Assembly (NCBI RefSeq): GCF_030252165.1
Contig: NZ_CP126969.1
Location: 2,418,001-2,482,000, forward strand
Source of the DNA: Corynebacterium breve
GTDB lineage: Bacteria > Actinomycetota > Actinomycetes > Mycobacteriales > Mycobacteriaceae
Direction of reading: 5' to 3'
Length of the DNA: 64,000 nt
Shown piece after piece: positions 53,595 to 62,940 of the stretch. The notes under the pieces are model-generated. The model made no database searches and was not told the origin of the DNA. It saw only the letters and a program-made list of their open reading frames with translations. The position numbers were made by a program, and so were the translations under genes. Every line of letters begins with the position of its first letter. Positions within the stretch are counted from its first letter, which is position 1.

Positions 53595-54338
53595 CGTGAC
53601 ATCCGGCGCCCGCGCGTCGACGCTGCATGTCAGCCAGCACAGCCCAATCCCGCGCCGCATGGCCGGACGCAATAGCCTCGCTCAACAACTCAGACAGCAA
53701 ATCACCCAGCGGGAGTCGAAGCCCCACAGCATCTGCCAGATGCCGTGCCAGGTCAACGTCCTTGCGTCCCAGAATCGGGGTGAAACGAGCAGGCTCATAG
53801 GAAGCATCCGCGATCAGGGCCCCGTACATCGAGTACACCGGACCAGGAGTAATCGTCGAGGTCAGCACCTCAATCGCCCGGTGGGCATCGCCACCGGAGC
53901 GCTCAACGATGCTCACGGCCTCTGCCATCGCCTGAATCGCCGACGCAATCAGAACCTGGCCCGCCACCTTGAGTACGTTCGCCTGCGCAGGATCATCACC
54001 CACCGGCCAAAGCGCCGCACTGAACTCTCTCAAGTAGGGACGCGCGAGCTCCACTGCCTCAACACGCCCGGCAATGACGACATTCAGCCGGCCAGCTTCA
54101 GCCACCGGAACCCCACCGAACATGGGTGCCGCCACGTACTCCAAGCCTGCCGCAGTATGCGACCGTGCTGCCTCTGCGGCAAGTGACGGGCTGATCGTCG
54201 CCAGATTCACGTGCACCGAGCCCGGCTGCATCGCAGACAGGGCCGATGACTCCACGAAGACTTCACGTACCGCAGCGTCGTCAGATAACACCGACAACAC
54301 CACCGCAGACCCAAAACCTCCCTCAGGACCTGGAGCGG
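53587..54338 (-). pseudogene. 3-hydroxyisobutyrate-dehydrogenase-like oxidoreductase, N-terminus missing
   Basis: The frame encodes VVLSVLSDDAAVREV, PGSVHVNLATISPSLAAEAARSHTAAGLEYVAAPMFGGVPVAEAGRL, then KVAGQVLIASAIQAMAEAVSIVERSG and the C-terminal helical domain to TAG 53587. The N-terminal Rossmann motif (GxGxMG) that should come first is absent. Upstream of about 54338 the sequence is the antisense of a relaxase gene. The enzyme was therefore truncated by recombination. The frame stays open to 55110 but that extension has no family likeness. Confidence 0.75.
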
Positions 54339-54339
54339 C

Positions 54340-55326
54340 AGACGCGCCCAAGGCATCACCACCGACACCGTCCACGTCCGGGTGGAACCCACCACCACGC
54401 GGGAGAACCTGTATGTCGCGATGACGCGCGGGCGGGAATCGAACCGGGCCTACGTCATCCTCGACCGTCCCGACGATCACGCCACGGCGCATCCGGGCGA
54501 CAACCCCGAGGCCACCGCCCGCACGGTCCTCTACGGCGTGCTCCAACACAGCGGTGCTGAGCTGTCGGCGCACGAGACCATCACCGCCGAGCAGGAGCGG
54601 TGGGGCTCGATCGCTCAACTCGCCGCCGAATACGAAACCATCGCCGCCGCAGCCCAACACGACCGCTGGACCACCCTCGTCACCACCAGCGGCCTCACTA
54701 CCGACCAAGCGCAAGCCGTCATCGACTCCGACGCCTTCGGCGCCCTGACTGCGGAACTGCGCCGGGCCGAAGCTAACCACCACCACGTCGACACCCTCCT
54801 GCCACGCCTCATCAAGGCTCGCGGGTTCGCTGACGCCGACGACATCGCCTCCGTCATCCACCACCGCCTCGCCAACGCCACTGCTCGACCCGCCGGCTCC
54901 GGCCGCACCCGACAGGCACCGCGTCTCATTGCCGGGCTGATTCCCGAAGCCGCCGGCCCCATGACCTCCGACATGCAACGGGCTCTGACCGAGCGCTGCC
55001 ACCTCATCGAAACCCGAGCAGAAGCCGTCCTCGACACCGCCCTGCAGACGCAAGAACCATGGGCTATGGCACTCGGTCCGATACCCGCCGGCGGTCGGGA
55101 GCGGCAGCAATGGCGACGCCGCGCCCTGGTCGTCGCCGCCTACCGAGACCGCTACCAGATCACTGACGATGCACCCCTTCGCACCTCACCCGAGTCAGAT
55201 GCCCAGAAGATCGACGCTGCACGGGCCCGGGCAGCCCTCGACCGATCGCTGAACGTCGCTCGCGTCGAACAAGATCAAGAAGGCTCTCGACGCGCTCGGA
55301 CGCAGCGCACGGGACCGTCGCTGTGA
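54340..55326 (+). pseudogene. TraA-type conjugative relaxase/helicase, C-terminal fragment
   Basis: From the junction the frame gives RAQGITTDTVHVRVEPTTTRENLYVAMTRGRESNRAYV, the last helicase motif of MobF/TraA-type relaxase-helicases. An Ala/Arg-rich C-terminal region follows to a stop at 55326. The relaxase domain and most helicase motifs are missing and no start codon precedes the homology. It is a relic of a conjugative or integrative element, consistent with the island having arrived by mobilisation. Confidence 0.8.
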
Positions 55327-55470
55327 GCCAGAGTGGGCTTCGGAGCGGCGCGTCCGTTGTGTCGTTCAGCCTGACCCCCGCTGCTCGGGCATGATGGATA
55401 GCACCATGACAGTTCGAGTTGGGCCGGTGACACGTATTTCCTGACACCGTACGCCAGGACGGAGGTAGAC

Positions 55471-58056
55471 GTGGCCGCTCCAGAGGTCTCAGTCAACTTG
55501 GGGAATGCGACGCCCCGACGCCTGTTGGTGGATTGGGCGAACGGTCAGGACGCATGGGTGCGTCAGATCACCGCTGAAACGATCCTCTCGCGCCAGGCAC
55601 CGAGCGATGCGTTGTTGGACGTCGCCTACGCCACCTTCCTCGCTGAGAAGGGGCTTGGCGATGGCGAGGCCCCGGAAGTCCCGAAGCTTGAACTTGTCGC
55701 TGCGGATGCTGCGGAAGAGGAGACTCTCGAACTCGTGAGTTTGGCGAACATCGAAGGCGTGAATGCACTCGCCGCAGACCAAGAACTTGACTTCGACCCG
55801 GAACTGACTGTGCTCTTTGGGCAAAACGGATCGGGGAAGACTGGATATGCACGGATACTGAAGCGCATCTCGGCTGTGCGGACCGCTGAGGATATCCTGC
55901 CGAACGCGCACACCGCCTACTTCGACAGCCCGCCGTTGCCCAGCGCCACCATCCAGTACCGACTGTCTGGCACGGACTCCTCGGTGGTGTGGAAGAACGA
56001 ATCCGGCCTTGCACCATTCACTCGCATCAGCGTCTTTGACGCGAGCACAGTTTCGCTGCACGTTGACAGCGATCTGGGTTACGTCTACACGCCGGCCGAA
56101 CTCGCACTGTTTGGTCACGTCGCTGCCGGGCTGCAAGGCATTCAACAACGGATCGCAGCCGAGGTCAAGGCCTTGGCGCTGGGGAGCAACCCTCTGTTGT
56201 CGAGGTTTACGCGAGGTACGAAGGTGTATCCCGTAATCGAGACCCTGGGCGCTACCACAGACCTCGCGGAGCTTGATGCCCTGGCAACGCTGCCCGAAGG
56301 TGCCGAGGCCAACCGCGAGCGTCTCGAAGGTGACATCGCGGCATTGCGTTCCAACTCGCTCGACGCGATTCTCTCCAGCACGCAGGAGACTGGACGTCAC
56401 CTCAATCGGCTTCAAGGCGTGCTTACAACGGCAATGAACTTCGATGCGGTCGTCTATGAGAAAGCCCGGACGAAACTCCAGGAAGCAGAAGATCGAAGGA
56501 CGGAAGCGCGAGAGCGACTCTTCAGTCAGGATGAGCTGCCAGGCCCAGCAGATGAGGAATGGCAGGAGTTCATCGTTGCGGGAGACGCGTACCGCCAACA
56601 CCTTGACCGCGAGCACTATCCAACTGCCGGTGACAAGTGCCTGTACTGCATGCAGGAGCTCAGCCCGACGGCCTTGAATCTGCTGACTCGCTATCGCACA
56701 TTCCTCGATGAAACGCTAGCCCGTCAGGTCGAGGCCGCGTATACCGAGGTGCGCAACTCCAGCCTCAGGTTCGACGAAGCCGAACTAACCCGCGCGAACG
56801 AGTTCGCCACAGAACAGCGGGATGGTGAAGACCCACCGGCATGGGCCGCTCAAGCATGTGAGGTGCTCGCGGCGGCTCGGGCGGCCGCTCAGGATACCGC
56901 GAATGGGAAGCCCGTGACTGGAGGCAACCTCCTAGAGAGCGCAGAAACAGTGGCGTCTAGGGTCGCAACCGAACTGGCTACTGTGCAGGCGGCGGTCCAG
57001 CAGATGTCGGAGGACAAAGCAAATGCGGCAACCGCGCTCACCGAAAAACAGAAGGAACTTTCAGAGCTCGCTGCACGCATTGAGTTGAACCGGAATATCG
57101 TCGCAGCCCGCGAGTATGTCCGACGCGCGCGAAGAGCGCAACAACTCGACAAGCTCTCACGGGTCATCTCAGGCGGCGTGGCGAAGCAGCTCACGGTCCA
57201 GTCCAAACTTGCCAGCGAAGACCTCGTGAACAAGAACTTCGAGACGCTGTTCGCAGAGGAGTGCGCTCGCCTCCGAGCGCCTCACGTCGCACTTCGTTTC
57301 CAAGGGCGCAGCGGACAGGCGCAACGTAAGAAGGCGGTCGCCTCCTACAAGCCCTCTGCGGTGCTCTCGGAGGGTGAGCAGAAGGTGTTGGCACTGGCCG
57401 ACTTTCTTGCCGAGAGTCGGATGCGAGGGACCAAAGCACCTCTGATCTTCGATGACCCGGTGACAAGTCTCGACTACCGCAGACTTGATGAGGTTGCTGC
57501 ACGCATCCAGAATCTCGCCGAGACACATCAGGTCGTTGTCTTGACGCACAACATCATGTTCGCGTCAGCGCTGATGGCGGCTAGGCAGAATAAGAAGCTC
57601 AGGACGAGAATCTACGAGGTGCGCGACGGCGGAGAGGCCAAGGGAATCCTGGCTCCGGACGTCGAGCCGAGGCTCGATACGCCAGCCGATCTGGCCAAGC
57701 GGATCAACGTCAAACTTCAAGTGATGACGAGCGCTGAGCCGGTGGTGCAGGATGCACTCATCAAAGAGACCTACGACCTCATTCGCGCTTGGTGCGAAGC
57801 CTTCGTCGAGCAGGAGCTCCTCCAGAACGTCACACAGCGGTACCGCAAGAACATCATGATGACCCGCCTGTCGAAGATCGACAGCGCTCGGCTCGATGCG
57901 GCCGTCGCAGTTATTGAACCCCTTTTCGATCGTGCTTGCGAGCGAATGACCGGACACTCTCACGCTGCCGAGTACATGAGCACCAAGCCGACTGTGAGCG
58001 AAGTGCAGGAAGACTGGGAGAAGGCGAAAGCAGCGCGCTTGGCATACATAGCCTGA
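55471..58056 (+). CDS. AAA_13-type SMC-like ATPase with CxxC knuckle (RloC/PrrC-like N-terminus), probable defence protein
   Basis: 861 residues from GTG 55471, preceded by GGAGG. Walker A FGQNGSGKTGYAR is near 115. A long helical, partly coiled-coil region carries a zinc-hook-like CLYCMQEL near 389-396. The ABC signature LSEGEQK is near 631, Walker B LIFDDPVTSLDYRR near 660, and the H-loop LTHN after it. This layout is that of the ATPases of RloC/PrrC anticodon nucleases and related phage-defence proteins. I cannot identify a nuclease active site in the C-terminal 170 residues, so the effector activity is unknown. It stands alone in the island between the relaxase relic and the TIR-SLATT pair. 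Confidence 0.8.
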   Translation: MAAPEVSVNLGNATPRRLLVDWANGQDAWVRQITAETILSRQAPSDALLDVAYATFLAEKGLGDGEAPEVPKLELVAADAAEEETLELVSLANIEGVNALAADQELDFDPELTVLFGQNGSGKTGYARILKRISAVRTAEDILPNAHTAYFDSPPLPSATIQYRLSGTDSSVVWKNESGLAPFTRISVFDASTVSLHVDSDLGYVYTPAELALFGHVAAGLQGIQQRIAAEVKALALGSNPLLSRFTRGTKVYPVIETLGATTDLAELDALATLPEGAEANRERLEGDIAALRSNSLDAILSSTQETGRHLNRLQGVLTTAMNFDAVVYEKARTKLQEAEDRRTEARERLFSQDELPGPADEEWQEFIVAGDAYRQHLDREHYPTAGDKCLYCMQELSPTALNLLTRYRTFLDETLARQVEAAYTEVRNSSLRFDEAELTRANEFATEQRDGEDPPAWAAQACEVLAAARAAAQDTANGKPVTGGNLLESAETVASRVATELATVQAAVQQMSEDKANAATALTEKQKELSELAARIELNRNIVAAREYVRRARRAQQLDKLSRVISGGVAKQLTVQSKLASEDLVNKNFETLFAEECARLRAPHVALRFQGRSGQAQRKKAVASYKPSAVLSEGEQKVLALADFLAESRMRGTKAPLIFDDPVTSLDYRRLDEVAARIQNLAETHQVVVLTHNIMFASALMAARQNKKLRTRIYEVRDGGEAKGILAPDVEPRLDTPADLAKRINVKLQVMTSAEPVVQDALIKETYDLIRAWCEAFVEQELLQNVTQRYRKNIMMTRLSKIDSARLDAAVAVIEPLFDRACERMTGHSHAAEYMSTKPTVSEVQEDWEKAKAARLAYIA

Positions 58057-58803
58057 GCGGCGGATCGGCGTGGAAGCGGCTCACGGGCAGCTACAGAGCG
58101 TGGTCGAGTTCGTGCGCGCGCTGGGCGAAGCCCATTGATCCAGAGCGAAGGCTGGCTTCGACCACAACGGTCGCTGCGAGGTCCGCCACCACGGCATCAA
58201 GCTCGGCAAGTCGAAGCAGCTCAAGCGCCCTCAGCTCGCGTGGAGACGGTCAGTCACGGCGTCGTCTGGTTTCGTGATCATCGACAGCACCATCCGTGCT
58301 GTGCGCTTGTCCTGGACTCGTCGTCAGATGGAAAGCACACCCGGTCGTGGCCTGCGATTCTATCCCCAGTGCCCATCCCACATTGGCTGCCAGCGCCGCT
58401 GGCAGCCTCTGGAACCACAGAGGAGCGCCGAGGTCAGGGGCTGCGGCGCCGCCCCCTGCACAGCGACCATCAGGGAATGAGAAACTGAGTCTTCGCTGCT
58501 CTCCCCCCAACTTTGCAACAGCACCGAAGAGACAGTCCTCGAGACGATGGGCCGGATTGAGGCGTGCGCGTTGCAGCATGGTTACGATTTCGCCCTTGCC
58601 TTGGAGGTTGTAGTTGCCGAATGCGACGGCTTTCATGTGCCGACCGAGGACAAGGACTTTTGCAAATCATCACGCCTCATTGATTCGCGACAGGCGCCTG
58701 ATCGCGCATCAGTCCTTCGGTGAGCCGAAGCCGTTCCGTTGTGTGCCATCTGTATTCTTGGCGTAGTGGCTTGTACAGAGGCAGGTCTGGAGGAGGAACG
58801 TTC
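58057..58803. other. non-coding or decayed stretch
   Basis: 747 bp with no supported gene. Several short frames on both strands lack ribosome sites and family features. A + strand stretch near 58520-58690 (GFHVPTEDKDFCKSSR) has protein-like composition and may be a relic. The last 50 bp carry the GGAGGAGG ribosome site of the TIR gene. Confidence 0.5.
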
Positions 58804-59349
58804 ATGGGCTTGGGGAGTCACACGCGTCGGAAGTGCTTTATCTCTTATCATCACGACGATGAGTATGAGGTGCAGCAGTTCATTCAGGACTTCGATCATG
58901 ACCAAGACGTGCTCATCGCGCGCGGCATCGGGGCAAGCATGGCTGGCGACATCATCCACAGCAGTGATGATGACTACATCAAGGATCGGATTCGGGAGAA
59001 GTACCTCCGAGACACGTCCGTGACCATCGTTATGGTGGGCAAGTGCACATGGGCGCGGAAGTTCGTTGACTGGGAGGTTGCGGCATCCCTGCGCAACACG
59101 GCGACCGCCGTTCGAAGTGGGCTGTTGGCCATCACTCTCCCCTCAGCTGCCGACTACTACGACAAGAAACTACCTGCACGAGTCGGGGACAATGTGGACG
59201 GGGAGAACGGATACGCCCGTTGGTGGAAGTATCCTTCCAGTGCCAGTGGCCTTGCAAGCATGATCGAAACCGCATATGAGTGTCGCAGCACGAGGGATTA
59301 CCTAGTCGACAATTCGCGAGAACTCCGTTCCTACAACTCCTCCTGCTAA
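58804..59349 (+). CDS. TIR-like (ThsB/MTH538-type) domain protein
   Basis: 181 residues. RKCFISYHHDDEYEVQQFIQDF is the first strand and BB-type region of a ThsB-like TIR domain (formerly DUF1863). It continues with SDDDYIKDRIREKYLRDTSVTIVMVGKCTWARKFVDWEVAASL, including the conserved acidic E91 in DWEV. In Thoeris, ThsB TIR proteins sense infection and make a nucleotide signal from NAD. No ThsA SIR2/SLOG gene is nearby; instead the next gene, overlapping by one base (TAATG), encodes a SLATT membrane protein. ATG 58804 follows GGAGGAGG. A signal-producing defence role is inferred from family and partner. Confidence 0.82.
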   Translation: MGLGSHTRRKCFISYHHDDEYEVQQFIQDFDHDQDVLIARGIGASMAGDIIHSSDDDYIKDRIREKYLRDTSVTIVMVGKCTWARKFVDWEVAASLRNTATAVRSGLLAITLPSAADYYDKKLPARVGDNVDGENGYARWWKYPSSASGLASMIETAYECRSTRDYLVDNSRELRSYNSSC

Positions 59350-60239
59350 TGCCTGGACCGCTGACTGATGCTGACCTTCCGGGGTTCTGGCGAGATGCCG
59401 ACGAGGCGTCAAGGAATGGACAGAAGTGGACTTTGATATACGAGCGTTTGCGCCTGGGCGGGAGTATTCTGGCAGCACTCGGGGCAGTTTTTTCGCTTAA
59501 CGCTGGAGGCCTTGATCTGGCAGCACTCGTGGTCCTACTCGGTTTCATGGCTGCGCTAATCGCGGAACTTGCCGCATGGTTGCATAAGCCAGCGGAAAGG
59601 TGGTACGACGGTCGGGCGCTTGCTGAGTCAGCAAAAACGCTGGCATGGCGCTACGCCGTGGGGGCTGACCCTTTCCCCGTCGCGTTGGATGCGACGGAGG
59701 CTTCGAACTTGCTGCGCGAGCGCTTCGCCAAGATTGGTAAAGGGGTATCAGATCGAATCACGATCACCACACCTGGTCCGCTCGTAACCTCTGGGATGCA
59801 AGCCTTGCGTGGGGCTGCTTTCGCCGAGCGCCGTGAGGCATATGTAAAGGGTCGCACGGAGGACCAGCAGAGATGGTATGCGAAAAAAGCGGAAGTCAAT
59901 CGGAAGTGCGCTACTGGCTGGCGTGTTGCGCTCGTGAGCGCCGAGGTAGTCGCCCTTGTGTTCGCTTCTTTGAGGGTATTTGGGGGGTGGGGAGTGGACT
60001 TCGCGGGCCTCATGGCTGCTTTCATTATGGCGGGAGCGGCGTGGGCAGCGGTGAAACAGTTCTCGCCGCTCGCCGCGGCCTATTCTATGGCATCAATGGA
60101 GCTTGCGATACAGGCCGACAAGTTAAAATCCGTCCCCGAGAATGACTGGCCGTTAGTGGCTGCGGATGCCGAAGAGGCTATCAGTCGTGAGCACACAATG
60201 TGGCTAGCATCTAGGACAGGGAAACAGCCGAAGGTGTAA
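59349..60239 (+). CDS. SLATT-domain (DUF4231-like) membrane protein, putative pore effector
   Basis: 296 residues. Hydrophobic pairs occur at about 35-78 (LGGSILAALGAVFSL; LAALVVLLGFMAALIAELAAWLH) and about 212-258 (RVALVSAEVVALVFASLRVF; FAGLMAAFIMAGAAWAAVKQF), separated and followed by charged helices. This fits two fused SLATT (SMODS/SLOG-associating 2TM effector) domains. SLATT proteins are predicted membrane-permeabilising effectors of nucleotide-signalling immunity. The start overlaps the TIR gene stop, so the pair is translationally coupled and probably works together. Confidence 0.75.
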   Translation: MPGPLTDADLPGFWRDADEASRNGQKWTLIYERLRLGGSILAALGAVFSLNAGGLDLAALVVLLGFMAALIAELAAWLHKPAERWYDGRALAESAKTLAWRYAVGADPFPVALDATEASNLLRERFAKIGKGVSDRITITTPGPLVTSGMQALRGAAFAERREAYVKGRTEDQQRWYAKKAEVNRKCATGWRVALVSAEVVALVFASLRVFGGWGVDFAGLMAAFIMAGAAWAAVKQFSPLAAAYSMASMELAIQADKLKSVPENDWPLVAADAEEAISREHTMWLASRTGKQPKV

Positions 60240-60490
60240 TCCGGAAGGCGCTGCATGGGCAGGAGTCCTTCTAATCGATCCCGAGGGGTGGAACCTCTTG
60301 GAAGACTCCAACATCTCTGCCTCTAAATGGCCTTGTGAGTCAGAGTGCCTCAGATTCTTTGGTAGTTTCCGGCTGCCTTCGCTCGCCGTTGGCCTTCGAA
60401 CGTTGTGTGGACTCTCCCCAGAAAGCACAGCAGTATCGAGTGTCCACTTCGGGTGCACGCCAACGTCGATGATGGCCTCTATTACCTGCC

Positions 60491-61144
60491 TTAGGAATGC
60501 GGTATACGACTAGGTCGTTGTGCTCGTATAGCGGGGACGCGGGAGTTGTCTTTGATCCATATTGCGGCATGAGGATCAATGAAGCTTGCCACCATGTAGA
60601 TGGCGTTATCAACGGAGTTGAGATGTGTGATTTCACGAAGTATATCGCGTTGTTGGACGATTGATTCGTGGTGAGAGCACCTGTTTCTCATTTTGTAGAC
60701 GATGACTACAAGAGCTTCGAACTGCTGTCTGCTGTTGGGTTTTTGTTTCAAGGCTTTTTCTACCTGAGGCCAGATGCTCGCCTGATAGTGGCTACTTAAA
60801 AGGAAGCGCCAGAAGTCAAAGCTGAGTTCAGCGATGATTTTCCCTGGTGGCGCTTCTCTCCCTCCAGCTCGTCTCTTCGCCTTGCGAATGCTCTTTTTTG
60901 CTTCATCGCTAAAGTTTATTCGGTCGTTGTCAAACCATCGTTCGTTGTATCTTTTGGTTAGGGTCGTGTGGATGCAGTTTCGGAGGAGCACTTCGAGATG
61001 CTCGATGTCAGCGAGATAGGTCTTTGTGAGGTGAGTATTCCAAAGGTAGAGAGCTTCTGGTGAAGGATGGTCGACGTACCGGCTCATTCGCGCAGATGAA
61101 AACCACTCAGATAGCGGTGCCGGGGCTGGTTTTGGTGTATTCAT
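60491..61144 (-). CDS. Abi-family HEPN protein (AbiF/Abi_2-like)
   Basis: 217 residues of the abortive-infection family with the HEPN fold. LSEWFSSARMSRYVDHPSPEALYLWNTHLTKTYLADIEHLEVLLRNCIHTTLTKRY is the conserved N-terminal half. KMRNRCSHHESI carries the Rx4H HEPN ribonuclease motif near residue 155. Members halt growth on phage infection, probably by RNA cleavage. Immediately upstream (61145-61230) lies a structured, non-coding leader. An IS element sits just beyond it, so the native promoter may be displaced. Confidence 0.82.
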   Translation of the reverse strand: MNTPKPAPAPLSEWFSSARMSRYVDHPSPEALYLWNTHLTKTYLADIEHLEVLLRNCIHTTLTKRYNERWFDNDRINFSDEAKKSIRKAKRRAGGREAPPGKIIAELSFDFWRFLLSSHYQASIWPQVEKALKQKPNSRQQFEALVVIVYKMRNRCSHHESIVQQRDILREITHLNSVDNAIYMVASFIDPHAAIWIKDNSRVPAIRAQRPSRIPHS

Positions 61145-61230
61145 TACGGATCTGTGTTAGTCTTAATCCTGAAAGCCCCGGAGCGATCCCTGCACTACGC
61201 AAGTAGGAGTAAATCGCCGGGGTTATTGAT
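61145..61230 (-). ncRNA. structured leader upstream of the Abi gene (candidate antitoxin-type RNA)
   Basis: In the gene's sense direction an outer stem (ACCCCGGCGAT with ATCGC-CCGGGG, one bulge) encloses a smaller hairpin CTAC-TTGC-GTAG. A GGAT/ATCC hairpin lies just before the Abi ATG. AbiF homologues in other bacteria are preceded by a structured small RNA; whether this belongs to that class needs a covariance search. Transcription start not visible. Confidence 0.45.
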
Positions 61231-61250
61231 GTTTTTCGGGTAATTAATTG

Positions 61251-62638
61251 GGGTTATGCGACAAAATGTGTGTCCGGGGCTGTTACCCCGTGTCGGGGTT
61301 AGGTTCCTATCCATCCTTTCTGTACGCCTAGGTTGTGGCTGTACTCGGTTGGGATAGCGTTGTCGTAGAGAGCTGGTCGTCCTGTTTGCTGGTCGGCTTG
61401 GTTTTCGTTGCGGGGCGTGGTGTTAACTTTGGCGAGTGCATCGCGCCCCCAGTTTTGTTCTTTGGCTATTTCGGTGGGTGGTCTGGGCTGTTCGGTGTGC
61501 AGATGGAGCCACCATTCGAGCATTCTTCTTTGTCGCTCACCTGCTCTTCCGCGGTGTAGTCTTGTCAGTAGTTTGAGCTGTGAATTGATCGCTCCTTCCA
61601 GGTGGTTGGTCGTTGATACCCATTCAAATCCGCTGGTCGTTGGCGTATCTGGCGGTTGGAGGAAAGCAAACAACCATTGCTGCCGGGAAAGGTGTGTCAG
61701 GCTGTTGTAGGCCTTGCGCACGGATAGGTGCGTGTATTCACGCTTGCCGGTGGTGATGCTGAGTGTCTTTTCGTCCATCCAGCTTCGGTAGACGGTGTTG
61801 AATTGTTGCAGGTGGGCGGTCCATTGCGCCGCTTGGCCAATCGTGCGTACGCGTGTGAGGTCGAGTGCAAGCTTGTAGATTGCTTTGCCAGCATCGGTGC
61901 GTGGTTGGGAGGTGACGTACCTGCGAACGACGCGTTGGGCATGGACAAGGCATCGTTGGATGTGGGTTGTTGGCCAGGTTCGTTTGATTGCAGAGTACGC
62001 ACCGCGACCACCATCGAGTACCACCATGAGGGGAGGTTGTAGTGGCTCTAGAAGTTGCTGATAGGCCGCAGTTGTTTCGTATCGTGCCCATACCCAATTG
62101 AGAACGTAGTTGCGTGTGGCGGCGATGAGAAGACATCCGGCTCCTGTGTAGGTTCCGTCGATAAAGACCTAGTCGTAGATGCGGAAGTTGTCGCACTCGT
62201 GTGGGATATCGATAAACCAGAACGTGCGAAACCTGCGTTCAAGGCTTCGTTTGCTTATCCCTTTTGTATCGGCGGCTTCTTGCATGGATTGTTTGCCGCA
62301 GATGCAGTCGATGAAGACCGCGAAATCTGAACTTAGCCGTTTGTCCGGTCGGGAGTGAGACGCTGAAGCGCCGCACTGTTTGTTCTTGCAACGCCAGCGT
62401 ACCGTGCCTTTTGACGTGGTTCCATTACGTTTGGTTGGCCCGTGACATACCGGGCAGTGAGGTCGGTTTTTGCTCATCCGTTAAGGGAACCGAACCTACT
62501 ACCACACGACTACAACCAGGTCCGGGATTGAACGACTCCGAGGTATTTATAAGGGGCAGATCATTATAAACCCACCATTTTTGACCAAGGAGCTGGGCAA
62601 ACACCAGTTCACTGGACACACATTTTGTCGCATAACCC
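61251..62638 (-). mobile_element. IS1249-like insertion sequence
   Basis: A 1388-bp element with 25-bp perfect terminal inverted repeats (61251-61275 and 62614-62638, beginning GGGTTATGCGACAAAATGTG). It encloses one transposase frame on the minus strand. No target-site duplication is evident in the 8 bp on either side, so one flank may have been rearranged. It lies between the Abi gene and the right att-like repeat. Confidence 0.88.
61299..62477 (-). pseudogene. IS1249-family transposase with in-frame amber codon
   Basis: A DDE transposase. The N-terminal zinc ribbon has CPVCHGPTKRNGTTSKG and WRCKNKQCG, followed by a helix-turn-helix region (EAADTKGISKRSLERRFRTF). The frame meets TAG at 62171-62169, directly before VFIDGTYTGAG, where the first catalytic Asp lies. 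It continues intact with LMVVLDGGRGAYSAIKRTW, HIQRCLVHAQ and TTNHLEGAINSQLK to a stop at 61299. A single nonsense change thus separates the DNA-binding and catalytic parts. It is inactive unless suppressed. Confidence 0.85.
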
Positions 62639-62663
62639 TTCGTGGGGGTTGTGGAGTGTTGGA

Positions 62664-62686
62664 GTGGGGATTGCGGGTGCAAGTCC
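62664..62686 (+). repeat. right copy of the island direct repeat (att-like)
   Basis: 23 bp identical to 44352-44374. Just upstream, CGTGGGGGTT at 62641-62650 equals the T-stem start of tRNA-Leu (44218-44227 region). It is interpreted as the right end of an 18.3-kb island. No integrase gene is seen inside. Confidence 0.7.
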
Positions 62687-62940
62687 TAGATCTGGGCATC
62701 GGCTGAAGCGCGGACCGCTGTTTGATAGGGCTGTTCCAGGTAATAGGTCCTGCGGATAAAGCCAGATCGACATTGGGGCCCGAGCCTGACTTTAGTCATG
62801 GAGTCGCTTATGTCCTAGGCGTAACTTGCTGATGTTATGGCTATGCGAAACTTGTCGGATTTCCACCAGATATCGAATTGCCTGCAATGCTGTTCAGAGC
62901 AGTAGAACTGTGTGTCGGAGGGCATGGCTAGGGTAAATGC

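Noticed and set aside
58250..58636. 128-codon leftward frame between the ATPase and the TIR gene
   Set aside because: No family likeness and weak start context; overlapping frames on both strands are equally open because of high GC.
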